Shown: positions 24,519 through 33,177, counted from the stretch's first letter. The stretch is 37,870 nucleotides of DNA from Nostoc sp. NMS2 (GCF_017115105.1 NZ_JABXKH010000066.1:1-37870), one strand, 5' to 3'. Notes: generated from the sequence alone by a model not told the origin. Made by a program: numbers and translations.

Positions 24519-24534
24519 AAGCATTAGTTTAAAG
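24418..24534 (+). repeat. 117-bp copy of the menF 3' end
   Basis: It aligns without gaps to 24031-24147 and includes the menF stop codon. I count eight mismatches. In the menF frame six are synonymous and two are not (Ala to Asp and Glu to Lys). The copy begins at a HIP1 site (tggcgatcgc) shared by both places. Confidence 0.92.
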
Positions 24535-24535
24535 A

Positions 24536-24718
24536 GATTTCCAGTTTCCCGGCAGTTGGGAAGTACGGCAGACTGCTTTAAACTTAGGCGCACAAGCTTT
24601 TTGGAGCAAGGTAATTAGTCAATACACTAATGGAGCTTTTAACGAGGTTTTCTTAAATGATCATCGATGGCATGGCCCAATTAAAACTTTTGATAACTCA
24701 AATAAACTATTAACATAA
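24536..24718 (+). pseudogene. C-terminal fragment of a GNAT-type acetyltransferase
   Basis: An open stretch of 60 codons ending in TAA at 24716-24718 encodes FPGSWEVRQTALNLGAQAFW followed by VISQYTNGAF and RWHGPIKTF. This is the pattern of the last part of a GNAT N-acetyltransferase, where the final helix and strand read N-x-x-A-x-x-FW...I...YT. No start codon or acetyl-CoA loop precedes it, because it begins right after the menF copy. It is therefore a 5'-truncated remnant. Confidence 0.65.
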
Positions 24719-24742
24719 AAAACACACCGGATAAATCGGTGT
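24719..24742 (-). terminator. Terminator of proA
   Basis: On the minus strand acaccg and cggtgt form a 6-bp stem with a 7-nt loop (24724-24742). It is followed by G and six Ts, 63 nt or less after the proA stop. On the plus strand it lacks a good T-run. Confidence 0.8.
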
Positions 24743-24781
24743 ATTTCTAGCATTACTAGAGCATATACTTTTGATGATGTT

Positions 24782-26089
24782 TTACACTAAATCCTGATGA
24801 GTAAAAGCTTTAGCATTCGCCCCGGTGTAACTAGCTACAATATGACCATCACCAGTCATTTGATACTTGTATGTCACCAATCCTTCTAAACCAACGGGGC
24901 CACGGGGAGGCATTTGTTGTGTACTAATCCCTACTTCTGCACCAAAACCATAACGGAAACCATCGGCAAAGCGGGTAGAACAATTGTGGAATATATTAGC
25001 TGAATTTACCAGTCCAAAGAAATTTTCAACAGATGCTGAATCTTCAGAAATAATCGCGTCAGTATGACGAGAACCGTATTCGTTAATATGAGCGATCGCA
25101 TCTTCTATAGAGTCTACAATCTTTATCGACAAAATATAATCGCTGTATTCTGTTTCCCAGTCTATCTCTGTTGCAGTTACAATGTTAGGCAAAATCTCCA
25201 AGGTGCGTTTATCACCCCTTAATTCTACGTGGCGTTCTTGCAAAGCCTCAGCAACTTTTGGTAAAAATTCTGTAGCAATTGATTGGTGAACTAGCAAAGT
25301 TTCAATGGCATTACAAACAGCAGGATATTGAGCTTTGGCATCGACTGTAATCGGAACTGCTTTAGAAATATCAGCAGCTTTATCTATATAAAGATGACAA
25401 ATCCCGTCGGCGTGACCCAGTACTGGAATCCGCGTATTTTCCTGTACAAATCTGACAAAGGAATTAGAACCTCTGGGAATAATTAAATCCACATATTTAT
25501 CTAATTTCAAAAGTTCTAGAGTTTCTTCTCTAGTTGTCAGCAACTGTACCGCATCTGGGTTCACAGCAGTATGTGATAATCCTTGTTTAATTGCCTTAAC
25601 TATTGCTTCACAAGAACGCACCGCTTCCTTTCCACATTTGAGAATCACACCATTACCCGATTTTATCGCTAAGGAAGCAATTTGAATCGCCGCCTCTGGA
25701 CGGGCTTCAAAAATAATCCCCAAAACACCTAAAGGACAAGTAATTCGTCTGAGAATTAAGCCAGTATCAAGTTCGCGGTGAATTTGGACTTTACCAATTG
25801 GATCGTCTAGCTTACCTACATCTTGTACCCCAGTGATCGCATCTCTTAATTTATGTTCATCCAATTGCAAGCGCTTATAAAGCGGTTTGGGAATTCCTTC
25901 AGCATTAGCAGCTTCACAATCAGCAATATTTGCTTGTAAAATTTCATCTTTAGCTGATTCTAAAGCTTGCGCGATCGCAACAAGGGCTTGATTTTTTGCC
26001 TCAGTGGAGAGAATCGCCAGCTTACTTGCAGCTTTGCGAGTTTTTTGAGCGATCGCAATTAGGGGAGAACCAATATCAAAAATAGTCAT
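24782..26089 (-). CDS. proA: Gamma-glutamyl phosphate reductase
   Basis: This 435-residue aldehyde-dehydrogenase-fold enzyme reduces gamma-glutamyl phosphate with NADPH in proline synthesis. Motifs include [24 protein letters not shown], the catalytic Cys in [12 protein letters not shown] (near residue 257), and the C-terminal [18 protein letters not shown] and RGPVGLEGL. Length and start fit the family. It stands alone, with its own terminator, and proB is not in the window. The upstream 316-nt gap should hold its promoter. Confidence 0.96.
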   Translation of the reverse strand: MTIFDIGSPLIAIAQKTRKAASKLAILSTEAKNQALVAIAQALESAKDEILQANIADCEAANAEGIPKPLYKRLQLDEHKLRDAITGVQDVGKLDDPIGKVQIHRELDTGLILRRITCPLGVLGIIFEARPEAAIQIASLAIKSGNGVILKCGKEAVRSCEAIVKAIKQGLSHTAVNPDAVQLLTTREETLELLKLDKYVDLIIPRGSNSFVRFVQENTRIPVLGHADGICHLYIDKAADISKAVPITVDAKAQYPAVCNAIETLLVHQSIATEFLPKVAEALQERHVELRGDKRTLEILPNIVTATEIDWETEYSDYILSIKIVDSIEDAIAHINEYGSRHTDAIISEDSASVENFFGLVNSANIFHNCSTRFADGFRYGFGAEVGISTQQMPPRGPVGLEGLVTYKYQMTGDGHIVASYTGANAKAFTHQDLV

Positions 26090-26405
26090 AGCACAAATCT
26101 TTACTTTTTCTTCATCTTATCAATCTGAGTTAATCGTTGCTTATCGTCTTCCCCCAATCGGGTGAACCATTTGGGTAATCAATAATTACTCTGATCGGGT
26201 GAAGCAAAACCTGGTTCAAAAAACTTATTCTGTAAATATGAAACACAGAGACAGCAAAAGTAACAACTTTGCGGCTATATAAATATCTTAAGTATTATTA
26301 CAGGCATTATTTGAAAGCCTTAAAAATGATTTATGCGTACCATAGGCTAGAGAGACATTTATGTTTCTCTGGTCTTTTACTTCAGTAGACAATTTATACT
26401 GCAAT
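26090..26405. other. 316-nt gap upstream of proA with a small hairpin
   Basis: No open frame of interest is seen. At 26349-26370 agagagacat and atgtttctct form a near-perfect hairpin with a 2-nt loop, followed on the plus strand by ggtctttt. It lies about 36 nt after the stop of the minus-strand histidine kinase gene and may mark its end, although its T-run is on the plus strand. A partial direct repeat, cgggtgaa, occurs at about 26158 and 26195. Confidence 0.45.
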
Positions 26406-28691
26406 TTAAAACTGTTGGCTACTTTTGACTAGATTCGCCACTACTTTCACCAACTTATCTGGCTCGATTGGCTTAGATAGATGAACTTCAAATCCAGCTT
26501 CCAGAGCCAGCTTGCGTTCTTCATCTCTAGCATAAGCCGTCAGTGCTACAGCCAGAATCTTCTCACCACGAAGGGCTTCCTGCTCGCGAACTTGGCGAAT
26601 CAGCGAATAACCATCCTCATCTGGCATTCCAATATCACTGACTAAAATATTTGGTCTTAATCGAATTAGCGCTTCTAGGGCTTCACCTACTGAGCTAACC
26701 GATGTCACCTGCGCTCCTGACTCTTCAAGAACAAAAGCAATTAACTCACGAGTATCGGTATTATCATCTACAAGAAGTATTTGCAAGCCACCAAGCGCTA
26801 AGAGGTTATTGACTTTTACTTGCCTCTCTTTAATTAGCTGCTCTGGTTGCGGTTTTATTAGAGGTAACAGGACTGTAAATGTTGCTCCCCGTCCTTCCCC
26901 TTCACTCACTGCATAAACTCTGCCAGAGTGCATTTCTACTAAGTGGCGTACAATTGCCAGTCCTAGCCCCAAACCACCTTCTACTCTAGTAGTTGTGCTA
27001 TCAGCTTGACGGAAGCGCTCAAATATATAAGGTAGAAAGTCAGCACTAATTCCCTTACCTGTGTCGGAGACAGAAATCTGAGCATTTGAGTTTACCTGCT
27101 TCAGACACACTTCAACTCGGCCTCCGCTAGGTGTGAACTTAACGGCGTTAGAGAGCAAATTCCAAACTACTTGTTGGAGGCGTTCTGCATCACCCATAAC
27201 CTCACCTACTGACCAGTCAAGCTTAGACTCAACTTGAATATCTTTAATCTCAGATGTGGGATATATACCCTCAATCGCCGCCTTAATTACATTTACAAAG
27301 TCAACTTTACGGATATTTAGGCGGATTTTACCTTGTACAATGCGTGAAATATCGAGGATATCTTCAATCAGTTTGCTCTGAAGTTTTGCATTTCGCTCGA
27401 TTGTCGCCAGCGCCCTAGAAGTAATTGCCTCATCCAATTTTCGATGACGGATTATTTGAACCCAGCCCAGCATCGAGTTGAGAGGTGTACGAAGTTCGTG
27501 AGAAACAATTGCTAAAAATTCATCCTTAATTCGGTTAGCTTCCTGAGCTTGCTGATAAAGCTGTGCATTTTCAATGGCGGACGCTGCGCGTTGGGCAAGT
27601 TCTTCAGCCATTGCTAGGTCTACAATAGTGTAATAGCGCCCTAATTGTGCAGAGACAAATACAATTGTTCCTAGCTTGCGTTGACGCACCAGCAATGGCA
27701 CAACCATATAAGACTTAACTTGCAGTAAATTAAGGTATTCCTCGTTCCATGCTTTTCTTTGTAATGAAGATTCCAGAATGTTTGTAACCAGTTCTGGCTT
27801 ACCAGTCCGTAAAACCTTCGGTAGTCCATAATCTGCATCAATCGAAATTGGATAGCGTTGTCGGAGTTCTCGGACTAGTGCTTCTTTCTGCGGTTCAGAT
27901 GCAGCGATGACTGGGTTACTGAAAGCTGCCGAATTATTTTCAACGACATCTACAATACACCAATCTGCGAGGGTAGGCACTGCTAATTGGGCGACGCTCG
28001 TTAGGGTACTGCGGTAGTCTAAGGAAGATGCTAGTACACGACTTGCTTCAGCCAAAAAATTAGAGCGCCTTTCTGCGGTTTCGGCTGCAATCCGGGCAGC
28101 TTGCTCACTGGCAAATAACTGCTTACGCTCCGACTCTAAACGCCTACGCTTGCTAATATCACGCATTAGCCAGCGTAGAGCAACTCGCTTACCCACCTGA
28201 TTACGGACGGTAACGACTGTCAAAGCAACATCAAAACAAACTTTTTCCCGTGGTTGCAAACACACTTCCCATTCTCCGCCCCGGTCGAGATGCTGCAACT
28301 GACTTAGGTAATTAAAAAAAGCTTGACGATCTGACTGTCCGATAAAACTAACCAACGGTTTCCGAATCAAAAATCGCTGTGAGATATTAAGTAAGATAGT
28401 AGTCGCCTGGTTAGCTTCAAGGATAGTGCCATAAGTATCAGTTACCAAGTAACCATCAGGCGCAAAATCAAATAATTCTTGGTAGCGCTGACGCTCCTTC
28501 TCGACTGCGATTCGTGTTGCTTGTAGTTCCTCAGAGGCGATTTTCAGTTCTTCTAAAGCGATTTGAAGTTCTTCAAAAGCTTCTGTTGTTAGCTCTTCTT
28601 GCGAATACCGCTCACTTGCTGTACTTTGCAATAATTTCGTCACCCGTGAGCGCAATATCTCTATTTGCTGACTAAAATCGTCTACATTCAT
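26406..28691 (-). CDS. Hybrid sensor histidine kinase (PAS-GAF-HisKA-HATPase-REC)
   Basis: This 761-residue soluble sensor starts with a coiled coil rich in EEL repeats (about residues 30-70). A PAS domain (about 70-185), a GAF domain (about 225-380), a HisKA dimerisation helix with the phospho-accepting His398 in IVSHELRTPLN, and a HATPase with N, G1 (DTGKGIS) and G2 (GGLGLGLAIV) boxes follow. A C-terminal receiver domain has Asp686 in LVSDIGMPDEDG and Lys in LSKPIEP. No membrane segment is seen, so it senses a cytosolic signal. The ATG at 28691 is preferred; an in-frame TTG at 28739 would add 16 residues. It is divergent from the small ORF and channel gene downstream of 28900. Confidence 0.9.
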   Translation of the reverse strand: MNVDDFSQQIEILRSRVTKLLQSTASERYSQEELTTEAFEELQIALEELKIASEELQATRIAVEKERQRYQELFDFAPDGYLVTDTYGTILEANQATTILLNISQRFLIRKPLVSFIGQSDRQAFFNYLSQLQHLDRGGEWEVCLQPREKVCFDVALTVVTVRNQVGKRVALRWLMRDISKRRRLESERKQLFASEQAARIAAETAERRSNFLAEASRVLASSLDYRSTLTSVAQLAVPTLADWCIVDVVENNSAAFSNPVIAASEPQKEALVRELRQRYPISIDADYGLPKVLRTGKPELVTNILESSLQRKAWNEEYLNLLQVKSYMVVPLLVRQRKLGTIVFVSAQLGRYYTIVDLAMAEELAQRAASAIENAQLYQQAQEANRIKDEFLAIVSHELRTPLNSMLGWVQIIRHRKLDEAITSRALATIERNAKLQSKLIEDILDISRIVQGKIRLNIRKVDFVNVIKAAIEGIYPTSEIKDIQVESKLDWSVGEVMGDAERLQQVVWNLLSNAVKFTPSGGRVEVCLKQVNSNAQISVSDTGKGISADFLPYIFERFRQADSTTTRVEGGLGLGLAIVRHLVEMHSGRVYAVSEGEGRGATFTVLLPLIKPQPEQLIKERQVKVNNLLALGGLQILLVDDNTDTRELIAFVLEESGAQVTSVSSVGEALEALIRLRPNILVSDIGMPDEDGYSLIRQVREQEALRGEKILAVALTAYARDEERKLALEAGFEVHLSKPIEPDKLVKVVANLVKSSQQF

Positions 28692-28976
28692 ATTGCTCAC
28701 TTTACTAAGGCTAAAAAGCGCACGTGAGAGGAAGATCAAGCAAGTACAATTCCAACTGTACGCTCAAAGCTGAACTCAAAACTATTGCTCAAAAGATAGA
28801 GGTTTGTCTTGCCAACGCGAGTTCTACAAAATGAATAAAATACAATGCAGTTATCTCATCCTCTAGATACTATGTTACAATAAAGGGTTAATAAAAAAAT
28901 CTATCTAGAGTGCTGTACAGCTAGAAACATAATAGGTAGATTTAAGTAAATTTTTTTATAGCTTAAGGAGGGCCTG

Positions 28977-29039
28977 ATGGTTACAGCAGCAGTATCAACA
29001 ACAACAGGTCAAAATTGGTCAAACTTGGCTGCTGATTAA
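28977..29039 (+). CDS. 20-residue ORF with strong Shine-Dalgarno
   Basis: ATG 28977 to TAA 29037-29039 encodes MVTAAVSTTTGQNWSNLAAD. An unusually strong AAGGAGGG box lies just before it. The peptide is Ala/Thr/Ser-rich with one Trp. A 12-bp hairpin follows 13 nt after the stop, and the glutamate-receptor-like channel gene begins 118 nt downstream. It could be a translated leader peptide that controls the channel gene, or an independent micropeptide. I know no named family. The ribosome site is stronger than that of most genes in this window. Confidence 0.5.
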   Translation: MVTAAVSTTTGQNWSNLAAD

Positions 29040-29052
29040 CATTAGCCATATT

Positions 29053-29090
29053 CATCCCCCTAAACCTAAAAAATCTGTTTTAGGGGGATG
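29053..29090 (+). promoter_or_regulatory. 12-bp perfect hairpin between the small ORF and the channel gene
   Basis: catccccctaaa and tttagggggatg form a perfect stem with a 14-nt AT-rich loop. The outer bases attcat/atgaat can extend it across a three-base bulge. No T-run follows on either side, so it is not a standard terminator. A leader structure or transcript-end stabiliser fits better. Confidence 0.6.
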
Positions 29091-29156
29091 ATGAATGTGA
29101 TATTTGATCTGGGGTAGGCATGATAAATATGCCTTGTATACAACCTCAAGATAATT

Positions 29157-30395
29157 ATGATGATAAATGCGATCGCTACTAAATTTCGCCAACTTATAGC
29201 TGGAAGAAAAATCCCGATTGGTTATTTTGACAGACATAACCGCAAAAATAAAACTAGGCGTTCCATAGCGCTGTATACCTGCATAGGATTAGTAAGTGCA
29301 ATTTTGGCATTGTTGTTAATCGCATCGCCAGGACTGGCCCAAAAACCGGAACCCCAACAATCCCCAAAACCTCAACAACCATTATTAGTAGCTACACGAG
29401 TTATACCGCCCTTTGTGCTATCAAACAAAGGTGAGCTATCGGGATTCAGTATCGACCTCTGGCGCAGCATCGCTACCCAAATAGGTGTAGAGTCTAAATT
29501 TATTGAATATTCCAGTGTGCCGCAACTGATTTCTGCTATTAAGGACAACAAAGCCAACTTGGGAATTGCAGCTATCTCAATTACAGCCGAACGCGAGCAA
29601 AATTTTGATTTCTCATTACCCATTTTTACTGGTGGACTGCAAATTATGGTACGCAACCTAGAGAGTAAAAACAGTGCTTTTCCAAATATTTTGCAATTGT
29701 TTTTCTCTACTAGCCTCTTGCAGGTAATAGGCGTTGCCCTAGCGCTAATTGTCGTAGCAGCCCACATTATTTGGTTATCTGAGCGCAATCACAAAGAAGG
29801 GATGATTTCTCAATCATACTTTCCAGGCATTTTTAAAGCTTGTTGGTGGGCAGCAGCCACATTAGCGACTCAAGCCGATGAAATGCCCAAGGGAGTGCTG
29901 GGACGTTTAATAGCTATAGTCTGGATGTTCATCGGAGTCCTTTTTGTTGCCTACTTTACAGCCAGTGCGACTACTTCATTAACAGTGCAGCAACTTCAGG
30001 GCGATATCAGGAGTATAGACGATTTACCCGGCAAGATAGTTGCTACAACTGCGGGTAGCACAGCAGCGAGATACTTACAAGAACATCATATTTCAGTTTT
30101 AGAAGTCCCCAAAATTGAGGAAGCTTACAATGCTCTGCAAACAAAAAAAGCCGATGCCGTGGTGTTTGATGCACCTGTACTCCTCTTTTATGCTGCCAAT
30201 GAAGGCAAAGGGAAAGTAGAGATTGTTGGCAGTATCTTGCGTGAAGAAAGCTACGGAATCATTCTGCCTAATAACAGTCCCTACCGCAAACCAATTAATC
30301 AGGCTCTGCTGAATCTTAAAGAAAATGGCACTTATCAATCGCTATATGATAAGTGGTTCGATGCTAAAAATTCTGAAATTTTGCCGAAAAATTAG
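29157..30395 (+). CDS. Prokaryotic ionotropic glutamate receptor-like channel (GluR0 topology)
   Basis: This 412-residue protein is laid out as signal/anchor (about 35-61), ligand-binding half S1 (75-170), TM1 (185-206), re-entrant pore loop (226-246), TM2 (249-272) and ligand-binding half S2 (283-400). Amino-acid-binding signatures are kept: Arg146 in SITAERE for the alpha-carboxylate, Gly300-Ser301-Thr302 at the start of S2, and Asp338 in VVFDAP for the amino group. The pore reads WWAAATLATQADEMPKG and lacks the TVGYG potassium filter of Synechocystis GluR0. It should sit in the cytoplasmic membrane with the ligand domain in the periplasm. Ligand and ion are unknown. Confidence 0.88.
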   Translation: MMINAIATKFRQLIAGRKIPIGYFDRHNRKNKTRRSIALYTCIGLVSAILALLLIASPGLAQKPEPQQSPKPQQPLLVATRVIPPFVLSNKGELSGFSIDLWRSIATQIGVESKFIEYSSVPQLISAIKDNKANLGIAAISITAEREQNFDFSLPIFTGGLQIMVRNLESKNSAFPNILQLFFSTSLLQVIGVALALIVVAAHIIWLSERNHKEGMISQSYFPGIFKACWWAAATLATQADEMPKGVLGRLIAIVWMFIGVLFVAYFTASATTSLTVQQLQGDIRSIDDLPGKIVATTAGSTAARYLQEHHISVLEVPKIEEAYNALQTKKADAVVFDAPVLLFYAANEGKGKVEIVGSILREESYGIILPNNSPYRKPINQALLNLKENGTYQSLYDKWFDAKNSEILPKN

Positions 30396-30965
30396 AGTTC
30401 TGCCCCCGAAATGTTGGGTTTCGTTCCTCAACCCAATCTACTAGTCTGTCCCATTAATTCTGAGAATTAAGAGAATGAACCGCAAAGGACGCAAAGAGCG
30501 CGAAGTATAAGAGGTAAAGAAGAGAAGCGTATTGCTAAATTTCTTGTAAAAACTCTTGATTTTCATTACCGATTGTGAGAAAGTCTGATTTAGTATCTAT
30601 AAAATACTGTAAGTCGATAAATTTATAGTACTTTTGTGGTTTGACTAAAAGTAAGCGGTGGTTTTAGCTGTGCTTTAACCCCGGAAAGATGCTATCAGAC
30701 TGATTACAAGTACAGAAGTATAACAGCCATCTGATGAAGGCATCATACCAGGACTGAATGTCTATATGACTTTCAGGAGAATCATCTTCTATGCAAGTTA
30801 CCTTCCAGTAGAGTAACCACAGATTTCATCCCAAATCTGGTGAAATTGCCCTACTTCTCTGGAGTTAGGTGTCTTATGTGTGGCTAGTTGTTCTAGCTTT
30901 CAGATGCTCATGTATTCATTCATGACTATATTTTTGCGTTATTTTTTGCCAGTGGAGAACATCTC
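30396..30965. other. 570-nt gap with dispersed repeats
   Basis: No gene is seen. At about 30410-30445 there is a gaaatgttgggtttcg-type dispersed repeat, with internal complementarity between ttgggtt and aacccaa. At about 30455-30472 ttaattc/gaattaa form a hairpin. From about 30477 comes the aaccgcaaaggacgcaaaga repeat, a relative of 5391-5413 and 18848-18885. A weak hairpin (atttcatc/ggtgaaat) lies near 30820-30846. The 60 nt before the haloperoxidase gene are T-rich and include gtggagaac as a possible ribosome site. Confidence 0.55.
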
Positions 30966-32783
30966 ATGCAAGTAGATCCTAATTCTCATCAAGGTTCCGA
31001 GCAAGATACTCAGGCTAATAGCGAAATAGAGAAACTGAAACAACCCCGTGTAAATAGCAAACGTTTTCTTGGTAGTCACACCAGCAGACGCTCATTTCTC
31101 GGTCGCGCTGGTTTATTTAGTGCTGCTAGCGTTGTTGCAGGAGTTTTCGGTTCACCTTTCTCCTCAAAGAAAGGAGGAGATGTTGTACAAGCTCAAGATA
31201 TTAACAGGCGGTATAATCGACCATTCGACTACAACAGGTTTGTTGATAAAGCCTATCGAGTCCGCGTTGAAGCAGCCAGAGTTGAACGGAGTATTCCCAT
31301 TCCGCCGCATCCGACTAATGGCGATGAGGAGCGTTATGCCAACAAAATCGGCTCTGACAGTAGGGGATTACCACATAATGGGCTTGGCGAAGTTAAGTTG
31401 GAAGCTTACAATTCTTTGACCAAAGCACTGACAACCCAAAATCCGAATGATTATGAAAATATCATCTTGGGTGGCGGCAGAAAGCTGGTTAATCCTCAAG
31501 GTCCCCTGGCAATTAGTCTAGAAGGAATCAATGCAGCGCAGATAGCAGTGCCACCACCACCGGCTCTAGCTAGTGCAGAACGCGCTGCTGAAGCAGTTGA
31601 ACTCTACTGGCAAGCTTTACTCCGAGATGTACCTCTTTCCAAGCTCCAAAACAATACTGACAACCCAAAAGTCTTAGCAGCCGTTGAAGACCTCAACAAC
31701 CTTTCGGCCTTCCGAGGACCAAAACAAAATGGCCGTGTCACCCCTCAGACTCTATTTCGTGGTAGCGTCAATTACGTCAATATTTACACTTCAGGTATAA
31801 CTACAAAATATGTTATTCCGCCAGGGGTACTAGATGGCCCTTACATCTCACAATTTTTGTTGCGGACTATTCCTTGGGGAACTCAGTCTGTTTCGCCACT
31901 GATTCGTACTGCTCTTCCTGGTAATGATTTTCTACTCGATTTCCAGGAATGGTTGACTATTCAGAATGGAGGTAGTTCCGGGAAGTCTATTAAATACGAC
32001 CCCAAAAACCGTTACATAGCTACAGTTCGGGATTTAGGTGAGTATGCCCATATTGGCGGCCCTACATACCTTGGAGCCTCCTTGATTCTTGGTAGCATCG
32101 GTATACCTTTAAATCCGGGCAATCCCTACGTCAGATCGAATACCCAAATTGGTTCTAATGCAACGTTTGCAGTGGGACATTTACAAGCCTTGCTTAATTT
32201 GGGTAGCTCGCGTGTGATTAGAGCGTCATACTGGCAGAAGTATTATGTACACCGCATTCTGCGCCCAGAAGCTTATGGTGGGCTAGTTTACAACAACATT
32301 GTCAATAAAACTCAATATCCGATTAATTCTGAGGTCTTTAATTCCAAAGCTTTGGCGCAGACCTTTAGCACCTTCGGCACTTATCTATTGCCCCAAGCAT
32401 ATCCAGAAGGATCGCCAACCCATTCCTCATATACGGGTGGTGCGGCTGCCAATGCTGGCGTTAATGTCACACTGTTGAAAGCATTTTTTGATGAAAACTT
32501 TGTTATCCCCGATCCAGTAGTGCCCGATCCCAATGATCCCACAAAAGTAATTCCTTACAGTGGGCCACCACTAACTGTGGGTGGAGAGTTGAATAAACTA
32601 GCAACTAACTATGCTATTGGTCGCGGTCACGGTGGTATCCATTGGCGCTCGGATGGTTCAGCTGCTTTGGCTTTGGGAGAAGAGGTTGCTATTAGCCTTC
32701 TCAGGGATGAGAGACTGGGTTACAACGAAATATTTAATGGCTTCACCTTCACAAAATTTGACGGTTCAAAAGTCACAGTTTAA
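30966..32783 (+). CDS. Vanadium-dependent haloperoxidase homologue, Tat-exported, with altered active site
   Basis: This 605-residue protein has a twin-arginine signal (SRRSFLG at residues 40-46, then a hydrophobic h-region to about 62). The C-terminal half matches algal and cyanobacterial vanadium bromoperoxidases: Lys425 and Arg433 in WQKYYVHRILRPEA, His486 in EGSPTH, Arg553 and His559 in GRGHGGIHWRSDG. The last is the vanadate ligand. The phosphatase-like motif that normally reads YPSGHA reads YTGGAA here (489-494), so the Ser that binds vanadate is Gly491 and the acid-base His is Ala493. It probably folds and may still bind an oxyanion, but normal halide oxidation is doubtful. It is followed by a hairpin that overlaps the stop codon. 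Confidence 0.88.
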   Translation: MQVDPNSHQGSEQDTQANSEIEKLKQPRVNSKRFLGSHTSRRSFLGRAGLFSAASVVAGVFGSPFSSKKGGDVVQAQDINRRYNRPFDYNRFVDKAYRVRVEAARVERSIPIPPHPTNGDEERYANKIGSDSRGLPHNGLGEVKLEAYNSLTKALTTQNPNDYENIILGGGRKLVNPQGPLAISLEGINAAQIAVPPPPALASAERAAEAVELYWQALLRDVPLSKLQNNTDNPKVLAAVEDLNNLSAFRGPKQNGRVTPQTLFRGSVNYVNIYTSGITTKYVIPPGVLDGPYISQFLLRTIPWGTQSVSPLIRTALPGNDFLLDFQEWLTIQNGGSSGKSIKYDPKNRYIATVRDLGEYAHIGGPTYLGASLILGSIGIPLNPGNPYVRSNTQIGSNATFAVGHLQALLNLGSSRVIRASYWQKYYVHRILRPEAYGGLVYNNIVNKTQYPINSEVFNSKALAQTFSTFGTYLLPQAYPEGSPTHSSYTGGAAANAGVNVTLLKAFFDENFVIPDPVVPDPNDPTKVIPYSGPPLTVGGELNKLATNYAIGRGHGGIHWRSDGSAALALGEEVAISLLRDERLGYNEIFNGFTFTKFDGSKVTV

Positions 32784-32799
32784 ACCGTCAAATTTTGTG
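32750..32799 (+). terminator. 17-bp perfect hairpin overlapping the haloperoxidase stop codon
   Basis: cacaaaatttgacggtt (32750-32766) and aaccgtcaaattttgtg (32783-32799) are perfect inverted repeats around a 16-nt loop. The left arm encodes part of the last residues and the TAA lies at the edge of the right arm. No T-run follows, so it may protect the 3' end or act as a terminator with low efficiency. Confidence 0.6.
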
Positions 32800-33010
32800 A
32801 TTTCAAAAGCGCTGTATGAAGTTGCAACAGGGTGAATGTAGAATCTCAGCGTCTTCAAACCTGAGAGTGTCAACACAGATGTTAAATTTAATACGCAATG
32901 ACTTACTTAGGATAGAGAATCAATGATTACTCTAGGTTATGGCGTTAAAAAACAGTACAAGCCCTGTACGCTGGAAATTCTACCCTCTCTAGTGCCAGAG
33001 TTAAGCTAGT

Positions 33011-33136
33011 ACGCACTTTAATTGCACATTTTTTCGTTAAAACTGTCATTTGTCATTAGTTATTGACAAAGGACAACTGATAAATGACTAATGACAAAGA
33101 ACGAATTTCACGAATAAATAAGCAATTAAAGTGCGT
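33011..33136. repeat. 126-bp palindromic element (MITE-like)
   Basis: Terminal inverted repeats acgcactttaattgc (33011-33025) and gcaattaaagtgcgt (33122-33136) are perfect over 15 bp. Inside, tttgtcattagt and actaatgacaaa form a second inverted pair. Outer gctag/ctagc bases extend the symmetry. No coding capacity is present. The whole gap 32800-33177 holds no gene. Confidence 0.75.
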
Positions 33137-33177
33137 AACAGCCTAGCAATAATTGCAGTTTGCTCTAGAAGCTTAGT

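Noticed and set aside
28691..28739. Upstream TTG start of the histidine kinase
   Set aside because: The extra 16 residues have no match to the coiled-coil start, and an ATG lies just downstream.
29052..29237. Minus-strand open frame opposite the hairpin and channel start
   Set aside because: It crosses the 12-bp hairpin and the coding start of a well-supported gene and has no recognisable domain.
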